NCBI GenBank assembly: GCA_050084515.1
Contig: CM114271.1
Coordinates: 24,242,001-24,306,000, forward strand
Direction: 5' to 3'
DNA length: 64,000 nt
Origin: Blasia pusilla
Lineage: Eukaryota; Marchantiophyta; Marchantiopsida; Blasiales
The notes below the pieces were generated by a model that saw nothing but the letters and a program-made list of their open reading frames with translations, was not told where the DNA came from and made no database searches. This document shows, one piece after another, positions 10,990-22,490 of this stretch. Each line of letters begins with the position of its first letter. Positions within the stretch are counted from its first letter, which is position 1. The translations under genes and the position numbers were made by a program.

Positions 10990-11430
10990 CCATGGTTGCA
11001 TCCATTAACAATCATAGGTTAGGCTATTAATGGAGCTTGGATTTTACAAGACCTTTAACATTCACAGAATATCACAATCGATATGTGTTAGTGATGATCA
11101 AAAAATTTGTTGAAATGAATGGAGTTGGTTTCTTTGCCAACTAAAGCAAGTGACAAAGGAGTGTATGAATTCTTAGCTAGATTGAGTGTTGAGTCAATGT
11201 GATACACCAATAGAGATGTGGATGAACTAGGGAATTGAGTTTCATACCTTGTGTGGTCAAGCACTGACTAATCACCACATGACGTCGAAAATTCATCTTG
11301 AGGTGAATGGTCTAGCAGAGCAAGTTTTCCAAATGATGAATAGTGATTTTCTTAAGTATGGCTTGTAGAGAGGTCACCTAGGAGAATAGGACATGTTATT
11401 TTCATGCTTTGGGATGGGCTATAGTGTCAT
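10990..11430 (+). pseudogene. O0 integrase core relic
   Basis: The relic is collinear with O1 integrase at 31.79-32.19 kb. 'ttaggctattaatggagctt' parallels the GYRWSLDF segment carrying the first catalytic Asp. 'ctgactaatcaccacatgac' parallels the segment ALIDHPTTSRDHPEADG. 'agtatggcttgtagagaggt' parallels KYGLQRGQ. It is broken by stops and is interrupted after about 11430 by a 0.7-kb insertion. Confidence 0.65.
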
Positions 11431-12170
11431 GGTAAATGAGGTGTAGGGCGAGATAGTATCGAGGCCTTAGAGGGGTCTTGTACTTCCCTATTTTGAGAGG
11501 TCATATGTGACTTGCTCTTATGATATGACCTACAAGTGTAGATCATCCTTCCCTTTATGTGGAGTAACAACCTTGGAGAGGTTAAACCTCTCAGCCATGT
11601 ATGGCTCATCTTGGACCTATAGAGTCATGTAGTTGGTATTTGGTCTCATGAGGGGACCACATGTGTAGTCGTTAGGGAGTTAGTACTTGTGTATTACAGG
11701 CTGGTAGTGACTTGCTAGGAGGGAGGTGACTTGTGTGTATAGATCATCCATGGAGGTTCCCGGAGGGGTATACCTCAGATGAGGCTCAATTAGAGCTCAT
11801 TTTACTTAGGATATAAAGTTGAATTTAAATAGTAAGCTCTGATGAAATATGCAATCAACCATGCTTCATCTAAAAACCATATCCATAAATGAGATACACT
11901 ATGTTGTAGTAGTAGGAGAAAGTTTACAAAGGACTCCCAAAATGGTGTGATCTTCGATCTATCATAGCCCAATCTTCAAGAGAGAATCAAGGCTCAAATC
12001 ATGCCAACTTCATTGTATCATGGATCCCAACATGGGTCTGATCTAGTGGAGTTTTCCAGTCGTTCATGTGTAGAGATGTTAGGATTCATAGGTAGATGGA
12101 TCTTGGACATGTGTGTGGATGACAACTGATGTATGTTGGCAGCAATGCGTATTCGCACAAAAATAGCTTT
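11431..12170 (+). repeat. LTR-like insertion in the O0 integrase
   Basis: O0 integrase homology stops near 11430 and resumes near 12171. The intervening sequence ends 'gtatgttggcagcaatgcgt attcgcac', which resembles the LTR terminal sequence of the O/solo-LTR family. It shares 'ggaggggtatacctcag'-type blocks with 44.8-44.9 kb. I read it as a solo LTR of a related family. A clean target duplication was not found. Confidence 0.45.
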
Positions 12171-12596
12171 GATAAGCTTACATCCTTTTCATCTTCCTTT
12201 TTTCTCTATGGGTGAATCAAGGTGATAACTCCGTTTACATATTTTCATTCATGAAGATATTGATGAGGTATTAAAGATTTACGTGTAGGTATGAACATGC
12301 ATGTTTGTACCCATATATGGAGAGTCATGCCCAGGGCGCTTGAGAACTTGGTCATTCCAAAATATCAAGACATATTGAGGTATGTCACAATTCATAGAGG
12401 CTATTGATTGAAGATCCAAAGGGTCCATTAGGAAAATAAGATCTATTTATTTGCATCATACAACATCAATGACATTGGATGTCACAATAGGGCACAAAAT
12501 TTTAAGAGTGCATGAGGTTTTTTCATCCAACGTTCTTTTATTAGAGATATGTGATGATACAGTTTGGAAGGATCATGTTCATAACTACATGCCATG
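12171..12596 (+). pseudogene. O0 integrase C-terminus and start of PHD finger
   Basis: 'cagggcgcttgagaacttgg' to 'attgaggtatgtcacaattc' matches O1's 'FENLAIAQHRDTLRYATI' segment (32.37-32.43 kb). 'gatacagtttggaaggatca' matches the DGMVWKDN segment just before the PHD cysteines. The homology stops at 12596, where a new element begins, and the rest of this PHD finger is found at 43271. The copy is non-coding through many lesions. Confidence 0.7.
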
Positions 12597-13078
12597 TGTC
12601 ACATCTGAGTAGCCGATAGGCCGAGATCTATCGTGGATAGGGCGTAGGAGCCAACGGACTATATTGAGTGTAACTTTGTCCCACTGTGTTGGATGAGGTT
12701 GAGGATAGGTCCATTGTGTCAGGAAAGTCGTTTCTCGAAACCTTCATGTTGAGGTCTTTCACAGTCGGGTGACTTGTTGACCAGGTCACCCGCCCTTGGT
12801 AACTGTGCGCGCAGGTTACCAAGAGGAGGGCTATTTTTAGAGGAAGAGCCTTTTGGCTCTTTCCCACCCCTATATAAGAGAGGAAGATGGCTTTCCTAAG
12901 CCATCTTTCTCATGTTGGGCTGTTGGAGCACCTCTCTTGTATGTGTGTGAGATAGGACTAGGGTGCTAGCGTCCGGATTCCTTGATAGCACAGGGTGGAC
13001 GAGACTCGATATGTCGATGTGGATTGAGGAGTGGAGTTTTAGGCCGGGTGTGCCATTTTTACTACTCTTTATTTTTAC
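12597..13078 (+). repeat. 5' LTR-type start of O1
   Basis: The sequence starts TGTCACATCT and matches the reverse of the solo LTR (46655-47281) over most of its length, including 'ttgttgaccaggtcaccc' and 'tggagttttaggccgggtg'. The match fades after about 13078, so the LTR's last part is not seen here. CATG at 12593-12596 is repeated at 43271-43274 on the far side of O1, as expected for the target duplication (4 bp clear; a fifth base differs). Confidence 0.65.
12868..12882 (+). promoter_or_regulatory. TATA box in the O1 LTR
   Basis: 'CCCTATATAAGAGAGG' fits a plant TATA box and lies about 270 bases into the LTR. The solo LTR has 'TATAAG' in the same surroundings (about 47003-47015, read on the minus strand). 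It would start the element's genomic RNA. Confidence 0.6.
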
Positions 13079-14868
13079 ATGAGAAAGATGTCAGGGGGCT
13101 GGTGGAAATTCATTGTTTGTAGGTAGGCAAGCGAGATGCCTCAGTGGGGAGCCCCTGGAGACGCGTGTGTGGCATTTTGGGTGTTGTTTTCTGTTTGGAA
13201 GATTGTGCGTAGGAGTGCTGCTCATTTTTTTCAGAATTTTGGGGTAGTGGATTAGAGTAGAGTAGCATCAGAGTGGCGGACAGGGTGCTCGAGTGTAGCA
13301 CAGAGTGTAGCATTGACGGGAGAACGGCCCATGTCGAGAAAGGAGGGCTTTGCCTTGCAGTCGCCGGGGGGTTGTTAAGTAAAGATGGCTAGCTAGGTCG
13401 CGGCCGGTCTAGGGTTAGGTCACGGGCGAGGGACCGGAGGACCACGGAGTCGGGAGCCAAGGGTCGCGAGGTAGCAAACAGGCAGACGAGATGAGAGAAG
13501 AAGCCGTGTGGCAATAAGGGGGGGCAGCGCACTGGGTCGCGTGCCCACATGCTGATGGTCAAGATCCAGCAGCAAGGCAAAGTATGCCGAAGCCGGGCAG
13601 CTGCATAGGGCAGCGGGCCTGAACGGGGTCCGAAGGAGTTGAGGACGCACAAGGGAATCCACAAGCTAGGGCGCCGGGCTACGGGAGTAGTAGCCGGAAG
13701 CTAAGAGTGTGAAGCTGGGGTTAGGGGCACAACCGCACAGGACTACGTGCCCTCCACGGGCCCCGTAGGCCCAAGGCCGCGGTAGAGAGAGGGTCGCGGG
13801 AGTTGAGGAGCTCCTAAGGTTGAGGAAGGAGGGGGTGGAAGGAGTCATTATGACTCCAAAGATAGAGGAAGAGGCATGGGCAGGTATGCCCGCATAGGGC
13901 TCCGTGCCCTAGAGCCAAGCTGTAGGCGCGCAGGGTTCCGGAAGGAGTGAAGTAGGAAGGTTGTGCCATAGGGACGCGAGCTATCCCAGTCAAGCAGAAG
14001 GACGCAGTTGGGGAGGCCACAGGCCCTGCATTTAGGCCCCTCCCTTGCATTTAAGTCTGGGAAGGAGAAGGAAGGGTCACGGCTCCATAGGGAGCCGCGC
14101 TAGGCAAGTGTAGTAGGGACGGGGTTAGTCGGAGGCAGAAGCCACATCGTGCGTACGTGGACACGGTTGACTCGCATGCGTGGTAGCCAGGATAACTACA
14201 TAGAGATCAGATGTGGTTGGTGGCATACATGGTTGAGCCACTTACTATGTTGAAGTTTGGACGTAGTTGATTCGGGTAACATGGTCTCAGGTCATGGGGT
14301 TGTGAGTCATCACGTGATTTGAGGATACTTTATCGACTAGTGATGAGATTGTGATCCCTGCCGAGAGTGTTTCAACGGAGTGGTAGTGCTGGAGACACAT
14401 GCACTAATGCCGATGGGTAGTCTGCATCTGTTGACACGTAGGATCGACGTGTTGGTCGAGGAGAGTGTCCTGTTGCGGAGGTTGTCATAACACATGGAAG
14501 AGTGCATGTTGAAGATGCGAGTTGGAGGGCGTGATGAGGTTACCCATTCGAGTCCCTTTTCCCGCACTTGTCGTATGTGATTGAGAGTGTTGGGTATCGG
14601 TTAGTAGCTGGTGCTGGGTGGGTGTAGTGATGGTGATGAGTGTAGATTCTGTTCATGTGTAGCATGTTGGTGGATATACGGCGGTTGCCGCGTAGGGGTC
14701 GCATGTATGAACCGAGAGTGTCGCTAGGTTAGGTGAGTCATTTGGGAGGCTCATGGTGAGCCCAAGTGTTGAGTGTGCGTGAGGCCGGGTATGTCATCAC
14801 GGGATTGATGTTAGCATAGGTGAGCTAGTGAGGAGTGTGGGAGACTCTCGATGAGTCTGAGTGCTTGA
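13079..14868 (+). other. O1 leader region, GC-rich, no gene
   Basis: This stretch lies between the LTR-type start and gag. It is GC-rich from about 13380 to 14100. Several open frames on the minus strand here (up to 91 codons) have no recognisable domain and are most likely by-products of base composition. The part from about 14210 resembles the start of the window (O0 leader). No primer-binding site was recognised. Confidence 0.5.
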
Positions 14869-17021
14869 GTGGATGAGACAGGGTTTTCATCACCGCGTTC
14901 TTCCAGGGTTTGGAAGAATGGGGTAGTGCTAGCAGTGGTAGTGGTGTGACACGGAGTGGAGTGAGATACCGAGGGCTTACCAGTGAGGAGCTACCTCGAC
15001 ATCCATCCGTGGCTGGATCGTCATCACTAGACACTGGGTTTGGTGATGAGATCGCAGATAGAGATAGTAGTACTTGGTAGGAGATGGACAACATGGGCCA
15101 TCGGGGCATGAGTCGTTTCTCGGGTGCAATGGGCACCATCGACTTAGATGATTTTATCCAAGAGTTTGACACGTGGTGCGACTTCCAGGAGATACAGACC
15201 CCGACACGATTCAACCCTTTCATGGCATGGAAGGGGTTGTTCCAACACTTGGAGGGTCCTCCGATGGATGACTACATGGAGTTTTGATCACTATATTCAG
15301 TAGAGATCAATGCTTGGAGGATGTATTGGGCTCTAGGGTATGTGTCCACTAGTGGTCGCGAGGCATATGATGGGATTGTGAGAGGAAAGAGACCCACACC
15401 ATCATCCCGACGACTAGATGGAGAGAAGAGCAGTGAGACATGCGATGTGGCAAAGACCTCTAGTGGTAGAAGGCCACCCAGCTTCAGCCCCACAGTGGAG
15501 TTCTTCCGACAGTTGGGGAAGAGCTACCACGGCGTACCCACCGACAAGCTGAAGAGTCTACAGTATTTTCAGCAATGATCAGGTGAGAGTCTGAGAGAGG
15601 CATTCACACGCATGAGGAGGCTGATCATTGCTACGTATGGAGTGATCGAGGCGCGGTCGATCGACCCAAAAGATTGGTCTGACGGGTTACGGACCAAGAA
15701 CTCTGAGAGGAGAGTCCGAGATGCTATGCTGATTCACACAGCGAAGCCCACATTGAAGGTGGTCTTTGAGTTGTATGAGCGTATTGAGCTCAACATGAGT
15801 GAGGAGCAGGTAGTGACCGCTAGATTTTCTCGAGAGTCGACGGGTCCACGAGCGACGGTGATCCCACAGGTGCCATAGCAAGCACCAGTACCACGGGAGC
15901 GGGCCGGTGTGCCTAGAGAGCAGGGCGGATACCGTGAGCCTATGAGGCAACGACCCGTACCTACATATGTTGCCCAGCAGGGACCGATGTGGTCTTGTCG
16001 GACGTGTGGAGGGGCCCATAGGCAGAGAGACTGCCCACAGCATGGGAGAGGACCACCAATGCCTCCGATTGCTCAGGAGCCATAGAGGATGGCCCCACCA
16101 CATCACCAGTGTGAATATTGCCACAGATATGGTCACACTAGGGATAGATGTTTTGACCTTCGCCGAGGGGCACGTCCGAAGGTAGGCCGAGGGCCTGGGG
16201 GTGGTCGTCTTGGAGGAGGTCGGGTAGTCCTTCCTGGACGTGGTGGTAGAGGACCACCACTAGCCACAAGAGATGGAACAGGAGCACTAGAGCTGGCACT
16301 TCTCTCACGCAGCGATCAGTTGGAGCAGAGGATTGTTGCCATGACGATGATGCAGCTTAGGGAAGGCACGGAGCTGCGAGCAGCTAGTGTGACTCCACCT
16401 TCTACCTCTTACCCTGGCCTAGGTGAGGATATCGCCAGTATGGGGTTTATGTGTAGTGTATCCCAGGTTGAGGTAGCTGCAGTGGTGACTCGGGGCGCTG
16501 CGAGAGGCACCGAGCTACCGAGAGGTGGAGTTGAGATTGACCCACCAGAGGGGACCAATGGGTGGCAAGCCAGGGTTCCACAGTCATTCACATTGTCGGA
16601 GGCACTACACACACCATCGATGGTGCCTCGACGACCAACGGTGCCTACAACTCAGGAACCTACATCGACGTCACGAGGAGTTGGAGTGACAACTCCTATG
16701 CCGGCTCGAGCGGAGTCAGTGTCGACCATAGTGTTGGAGGTGGCCACCAGAGTGAGTCAGACTCCACTATTTTCTGCCATAGAGTTGGCGATGTTGGGAG
16801 TTGGACCAAATGAGGTGTTCCGGCTGGCCGCCATGTTGTGTGAGCGTGGAGAGATGACTGCTTCTTGTTCAGAGGTAGTTGAGGAGGTGGTGGACTTGCC
16901 CTCAGAGCCGGTGCTCGGGACGTTCCCCACAGAGTCATGGCATGTGGCGGTGGCAAAGTTGGTAGATATGCCAGCTCGACCGGCCATAGAGCGAGCAGTG
17001 GTGACACATGGAATAGTGTAA
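14869..17021 (+). pseudogene. O1 gag (Ty3/Gypsy O family), interrupted
   Basis: This is the structural gag protein of the O element. A near-continuous frame covers an N-terminal region with 'GTIDLDDFIQEFDTWCDF' (about 15130-15185), the retrotransposon gag core with 'VFELYERIELNMSEEQVV', and two zinc knuckles. The first, CRTCGGAHRQRDC, has a C-x2-C-x3-H-x4-C spacing (about 15993-16034). The second, CEYCHRYGHTRDRC, is canonical (about 16109-16151). A Gly/Arg-rich stretch and a long Ser/Thr/Pro-rich tail follow. Stops occur near 15055, 15286, 15576, 15877 and 16083, so it is not intact. Gag packages the RNA and builds the particle; the protease follows directly. Confidence 0.85.
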
Positions 17022-17282
17022 CTGGATAACCGAGCTGGAGTATTTTCTTGGTTAGTCTGATGAGGATAGTATACCACCCGCAGCACGTCCTTCTTGATTC
17101 GGGAGCGCAACCCTTGATGTTAGGGAAGGCGGCGTGTTTAGCGTTGGGGTTACGGAAGGTTGATATTGAGCCTTGTCCCTTCCAGATACAGACCTTGATT
17201 GGGGGCGTGTCACCCACGAAGTATATGGCTCGACATGAGATAGTTTCAGAGTCCAACCAGAGCATGAGACGGATAGTGCTAT
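17022..17282 (+). pseudogene. O1 aspartic protease, truncated by insertion
   Basis: The retropepsin active site VLLDSGAQP lies near 17090-17116, followed by 'LMLGKAACLALGL', matching O2's protease. The protease cuts the polyprotein. The reading frame is offset from gag (shift near 17030-17045). At 17283 the sequence is cut by the LTR of element A1. The remaining protease/spacer and most of the methyltransferase are not present at this place; O1 resumes at 28982. Confidence 0.85.
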
Positions 17283-18284
17283 TGTCGCGACCCTCATGAC
17301 CAAACAAGTGCCAAGCGGAACATCGGAACATTAGCGGGCTCACGCTAAGATGGTTTGCGCGTTGGAGTTGTCTCAAAGAGGAGACAAGATACGAGACGTG
17401 AACGAGGAGTCGCGTTTCAGGTGTTATGGTCATGACTGAGAAACCTGGACCAAACGAGGAATGAGACTTGAAAGAAGTCGAGTCTAGGAAGTGGGTTGCC
17501 AAAGGAAGATCCGGATTTGGAACGCCACTAGCGTTTGAGAGTTTCCGACTGTATTTATGGCCATAACTTTTAGCGCCAAGATGCATTTGGAGTAAATAAG
17601 GGTGCGTTGGAAAGCTTATGGAGAGCCGGTCCAAACGCACCAAAGATCGCTGCAAACGCATAAGCAGAGGCCGAGATACGACCCAAAAACGACTGTAAGT
17701 GGAGGCGGGTTGAGGGCCACAATGAAGGGCCCGACCCTCTTTTCCCAAAGGGGAGGGGTTATTGGAGAACCCCAGAAGTACTAGTAAGGGGGAAGGTCTC
17801 CGAGAGGGCTTGGAACCCAAACCCCACTTTGGGCGCCGCGGGGCGGCTCAAGGGCATGGAACGGAACGCGAGTTTGGGTGTTGGGTTGGAAAACCCGCAC
17901 CAAGTCCATTGAGGCGATTTTAGACGTCCCTCTTGGATTTCACGCTGCGACTCAATTACTTGGGTCTCGGTTCGGAACTCACACGAGGACCGTTGAACAA
18001 TTGGGATTGCTAGGCGTGCAAGTGCCGTTTCAGATCCCTGGACTAACCAGGAAGTCTGTTCCAAGTCTTGAAGGACTTGCCATGTTTTGGAAGCTAGGAA
18101 CTAAGAAAGGTTGAGCTTGATGAGACGCCGAGTCGAGGACTCGGTGGGTTAGAACGCCGGTTGGCCCAGAACCGACTAACGAGAGTGCGTGTTTGGATGC
18201 AGATCGGTGATGAGTTCGTGACTCCTCGAACGCACGCGCTTCGCAACACTAAAGATTGACGTTCAACGAGAGTAGGGCGCGACA
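17283..18284 (+). repeat. 5' LTR of Gypsy element A1
   Basis: The repeat starts TGTCGCGACC and ends GGGCGCGACA, so its ends are inverted copies (TGTCGCG/CGCGACA). At 1002 bp it has a near-identical counterpart in reverse at 27981-28981. It is followed two bases later by a Met-tRNA-type primer site. The five bases before it (GCTAT) are not repeated after the second LTR, so the pair does not behave as one simple insertion. Confidence 0.88.
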
Positions 18285-18286
18285 AG

Positions 18287-18303
18287 TGGTATCGAGCTAA
18301 TCC
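18287..18303 (+). other. Primer-binding site of A1
   Basis: 'TGGTATCGAGCTAATCC' directly after the LTR matches the 3' end complement of initiator Met-tRNA (TGGTATCAGAGC) with one base missing. The A2 copy keeps the full TGGTATCAGAGC. This is where tRNA would prime first-strand synthesis. Confidence 0.8.
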
Positions 18304-18433
18304 TTGGTGGCGAGAACTTGGGGTCGTGGGATCAGCCGGACGCTTGGGAAATTTCAAGGTAGCGGCTAGACTCGGGCGCTTTCGAGGAGGGACGCAAGAA
18401 ACGAGGAGGAGATCTGAGTGAGTTGACTTGGAA

Positions 18434-19470
18434 ATGGCGATCGAGGGAGAACAACCCAAGAAGCGCCAAATCAAGCGGCGAGAACCAAGAGAGGAACCAA
18501 TGCCGGACCGTGAAGCTATGGTGGAGACGGAGACACCCGAAGAAGAGTGAACGCCATTCGTGAGGCGTTCGAAGCGCAACTCCTTCGCGGGGCGGTGGAC
18601 CCAAACTCGGGAAAGGGCGGAGTCGAGCCAGGCGTTGGACTTGTTGAAGGTGTTGGTGGAGCAGATGTCCCAAAGCAAAGCAAGCGGATTGCGAGTTAGA
18701 GGCCACTCGAAACCGGGTGGGGGCAAAAGCTGCAAGGCAACCGCCACGCCATTCATGGGAGTGGGGTGCTCATGAAAGTGAAGGATTTTTACGGAATCGA
18801 ATCTGATTTTCGAGCGCGCAGAGGGTCGCGAAAGCGAGGACAAGGTGACGGTAGTCGTTACTTTCTGAAGGATCATGCTCTACAATGGTGGACAGCTCAA
18901 CGAGAGGAATATCTGGGCGGCGAGTCACCTCTGAGTTGGGAGGAGTTCAAGGAGTTCAAGGAGGTGATTGGGGATCGGTTCACTCCGGAGTACCAAGGGT
19001 TGCGCGACACGGTGGAATGCGTGCGGATGCGGCAGAGTGGTTCCTTAAGCGCGTATGTGAGGGAGTTTAGTGCGAAACTGACTTCTAGTCCGAAGATGGA
19101 TGAGCACGCAAAGAAGGCTATCTTCATTAGCGGACTCAAGCCGAGCGCTGAGAAGGCCCTTTACCGAATGCCGATGTTACCAGAGACCTACGCGGATCTC
19201 CTGAGGCTAGCGGAGCGGATTGGGGACGATGAGGTCCAAACCCAAAAACCCTTTGAGTCAAATTTTTTTTCAAAGAAGTCGAAAAATAAGGAGGCGTTCA
19301 AAAGAGGCTGGAGTGGGGGTCAGCACAAACTAGGAGAGTCGTCTGCCCTGGCAGCAAAACGAGTGGAACTTCATGCGAAGCCGAAAGGAGGACAACACTC
19401 AAAGACAGGAAACGGCAAGGTCGTATGCTACAACTGTGGCGAACCGGGGCACCTGTCGAAAGGGTGTTGG
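18434..19470 (+). pseudogene. A1 gag, frameshifted
   Basis: The start ATGGCGATCGAGGGAGAACA corresponds to the A2 start. The retrotransposon gag core contains '[20 protein letters not shown]' (around 18862-18920) and '[20 protein letters not shown]'. A C-terminal zinc knuckle [14 protein letters not shown] follows (about 19427-19468). Compared with A2 there are several 1-2 base indels in the first 430 bases, which split the N-terminal frame; from 18766 it is open. Family: CHD-type chromovirus, because a chromodomain follows downstream. Confidence 0.85.
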
Positions 19471-20130
19471 AAACCGAAGGTTAGTAATGGGAGTATGATT
19501 GCGTTTGCTGCTAAACATCTGTTGGCGGGCGATATCGAGACGTCCCTTCAAGTCACCAAGAGGACGCACAATTTGGTGTACCTAAGATTCAAGATTGCTG
19601 GTCGCGATGTGTTGTTGCTCGTGGATACAGGTGCTTCGCACTCCTTCCTAAGCCCAAGAATCGTGAAGGAACTGGGGCTGTCTACCTCTAAGGCGGACGA
19701 GCCCATTCGAGTGGGATTTGCAGGAGGCAAGTCTCATCGGACTTCTGATTTGGTCTTGGGTTTGACAGTAGGATGCGGGGTATTCGAGTTGTAGGAGAAT
19801 TTCAATGTATGCGAAATGGACGGCATTGACGGAGTTTTGGGGAATACATTCCTAGATGCGTATGAGGTGGAGTTAAGATGTAGACCATTGAGGTTGAGCG
19901 TCTTGCTAAAAGGCAAACGATTCTGAGTGCGGTTGGTCCGTGAGGTTCAGCGAAATGGAGTTGGTGAACTCGATCACAAGGAGGAGCATGGCGAGTTGGA
20001 GGATGGATTTCTCTGCTTGATGAGACAAGTGGAGGAGGCTACAAGCGATATGCAGAGATCATGACACCGCTTCAAGGGAGTCCCAGAACCACTCGGAAGT
20101 GGTCAAGGAGTTTGAGGATGTCTTGACAAA
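19471..20130 (+). pseudogene. A1 aspartic protease and linker, interrupted
   Basis: The active site [15 protein letters not shown] lies near 19612-19656. A stop codon (TAG) near 19792 replaces the Lys seen at the same place in A2 ('[10 protein letters not shown]'). After it the frame changes repeatedly through small deletions relative to A2. This is the polyprotein-cleaving enzyme of element A. Confidence 0.85.
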
Positions 20131-21040
20131 TGAGCTTCGATTGAATTTCCGCCGCAGAGAGCCGTAGATCATAAGATAGAGATCATACCGGTTCCCAACC
20201 GCCTTCAAAAGCACCATATAGGTTGAATCGGGAGGAACTTCTTGAGTTGAAAAAGCGATTAAGTGAGCTCTTGGAAAAGGGTTACATTAGGACTAGCAAG
20301 TCACCTTATGGAGCACTGTTCTCTTTGTAAAGAAGAAGGATGGAAAGATGAGGTGTGTGTTGATTACCGTGCCTTGAACAAAGTGACGGTTCGAACAATT
20401 ATCCTCTTCCGAGGATAGATGATCTCTTTGATAGTGGCGGCAGCGCAAGATATTTCAGTAGGATTGACTTGAAGTCGAGGATATTGATTCGGATTGCCGA
20501 GGCGGATGTGGAGAAGATTGCGTGCGTGGGGCGAGATACGGTTCCTTTGAGTTTGTAGTGATGCCTTTCGGTCTATGTAACGCGCCTCCAACGTTCACCA
20601 CATTGATGAACTCCATTTTTCACAAGGAAATGGATGAGTATGTTATCATCTATATCGATGACATACTTATCTATTCGAAGTCACTAGAGGAGCACGTTCG
20701 ACATGTGAGAGCGGTCTTGTCTAAGATAAGGGCAAATCAGTTGTATGCGAATGTAGAGAAGAGCGAATTAGGTTTGAGTAAGATCAAATTCTTGGGTCAC
20801 GTGGTCAGTGCAGATGGTGTCAGTCCAGACATGGAAAAGGTAAAGGCGATTTCCGAGTGGGAACCCCCATCCATTGTAAAGGGGATGAGGAGGTTCATAG
20901 GTGCGGTGCAATTTTATCGTACTTATGTGAAAAACTTTTGGGAATTGTGAGACCTCTCACGGATTGGACAACAAAGTTTGCCAACATGACTTGGACCCAG
21001 GAAGTTAATGAGGCATTCAACCGAGTGAAGCAGATTCTAT
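20131..21040 (+). pseudogene. A1 reverse transcriptase, frameshifted
   Basis: This is the polymerase that copies the element RNA into DNA. Visible motifs are 'FVVMPFGLCNAPPTF' (20547-20592), the catalytic YIDDILIYS (about 20655-20680), 'FLGHVVSADGV' and 'GAVQFYRTYVKNF'. The segment 20522-20950 is open; the upstream third carries several base losses compared with A2. It is followed directly by RNase H. Confidence 0.87.
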
Positions 21041-21545
21041 CGTAGGAACCAGTGTTAAAGCTGCCGGAGTTTGACAAACCGTTCGAAGTGCATACCGATG
21101 CTAGTGATTTCGCGGTTGCAGGAATGCAAGAAGGGAGACCGGTGGCATATGAGAGCAAGAAGCTTAGCGACACTGAAAGGAGATGGCCTACTCACGAGAA
21201 AGAGTTGTTCGCGGTGGTACATTGCTTGAGGAAGTGGCGGCATTATCTAGGGCTCCACAGGACTCGAGTATTCACCGATAATATATCACTCAAGTATTTT
21301 GAGACCCAGGATCGAGTGACACCGAAACAACTGCGGTGGCATGATACCTTGGCGCTAATGGATGTTGAGTTGATTCATAAGCCAGGTAAAGATAATGTGA
21401 TTCCAAATGCGTTAAGTCGCAAGGAGGAACACATGTCGTCGACGACACAGGTCTTGAGAGCAATGTCCCCTAAGGAAACAGATCTGGAAAGAAGGATTCG
21501 TGAAGGATATATGAAGGATGCTCAAGCGAGGGAATACGAGGAAGT
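21041..21545 (+). pseudogene. A1 RNase H (internal part nearly intact)
   Basis: The frame 21052-21558 reads 'FEVHTDASDFAVAG', 'THEKELFAVVHCL' and 'FTDNISLKYF', the D-E-D residues of retroelement RNase H, followed by 'LRWHDTLALMDVELIHKPG' typical of Gypsy elements. An in-frame stop (TAG, 21043-21045) separates it from the RT. Within the frame no catalytic residue is lost. Confidence 0.85.
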
Positions 21546-22130
21546 TGAAGCGGGGTGAGAAGGTGGCCAACATAAGTTTGAGGCACGGTCTACTAAGGTT
21601 CAAACAGTAGGATCTATGTAGGGCGAGGCGGGATGCGAACCAAGGTGTTAGCGGAATGTCACGACGGACCCTTGGCGAGGACATAAAGGAGAGAAATCTA
21701 TGCTATTTGTTATGTAAAGCGGTTCTTTTGGCCCAACATGAAAGAGGATGTTGCTCAATATGTGAAGACTGTGTGACCTGCCAAGCAAATAGAGTCTCTT
21801 ATGGTAAGCAGGGCTTTTTGCATCCCTTGCCGATCCCGAAGGACCCTTGCAAAGTGTGAGTATGGATTTCATCACGAGTCTTCGGAATCTGAGGGATACA
21901 ACGCTATACTTGTGATTGTTGATCGGTTTAGCAAGTTGGCGAGATTCGTGCGCGACGGTGGATTCAGAACGGCGTATCTGACAGCGCAACTATTCCTCGA
22001 TAGCTGGTGGCGTGCTCATGGTTTGCCGAGGAGCATTGTTTCAGATCGGGATCAAAGTTTATCGGTGCATTCAGGAAGCACTTGTTGAGAAGGTTTAAGA
22101 CCAAGCTGAGTTTGATGACGGCTTTCCACC
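21546..22130 (+). pseudogene. A1 integrase N-terminal and core part, frameshifted
   Basis: The zinc-finger region (about 21650-21790) and core ('ILVIVDRFSKLARFV', 'DSWWRAHGLPRSIVSDRD') match the cleaner A2 copy. Frame changes near 21690, 21800 and 21970 break it. The core ends at the position of the canonical 'HPQTDGQ' motif (about 22125), where the sequence switches to a methyltransferase-like segment. Confidence 0.82.
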
Positions 22131-22490
22131 TGACGGATGGATGGCCGGCCTGGCGGATGTCTCTTCCCATGTTGGCAAGACCTCTTCATTCGAGAGCTAC
22201 AGAGGAATGCCGACAACCTCGTAAGTCATCTTTTATCCCGGAGCAGCGAGAGTCATCGGGCGTGAATCGATGGATACCACACCCGTTGTGTGGGAATTAG
22301 GGTGTTCGGGTGTTAGATCTCTTTGGAGGATTAGCACGATTGGATTGGGTGCATCAAGTACCTTTATGTGGAGAGAGTGGGCGACGAGTATCATTATGTC
22401 ATGGCAAGATTGGGAGGTATCTGAGTTGTTGCGGTATCAACCTGATGTACACTCGTCATCCAAGCAACTAACCTATCAAATAAGCGGTGA
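22131..22490 (+). pseudogene. Methyltransferase N-terminal fragment inside the A1 integrase
   Basis: The sequence aligns with the N-terminal part of the O2 methyltransferase. 'TTPVVW' (near 22275) is followed, in shifted frames, by the motif I text VLDLFGG (near 22309-22330) and the segment that reads YVERDE in O2. Homology ends near 'LRYQPDV' (22450). The segment replaces the integrase residues from the catalytic Glu through about 30 residues before 'LEFAN'. The same fragment sits at the same place in A2. It lacks the catalytic Cys region, so it cannot methylate DNA. Confidence 0.8.

Noticed and set aside
13389-14050. Several 60-90 codon frames on the minus strand opposite the O1 leader
   Set aside because: They lie in GC-rich untranslated sequence, overlap each other in different frames and show no domain.
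16696-17820. 374-codon open frame on the minus strand
   Set aside because: It is antisense to the O1 gag/protease and runs across the insertion point into the A1 LTR; it is a shadow of unrelated sequences.
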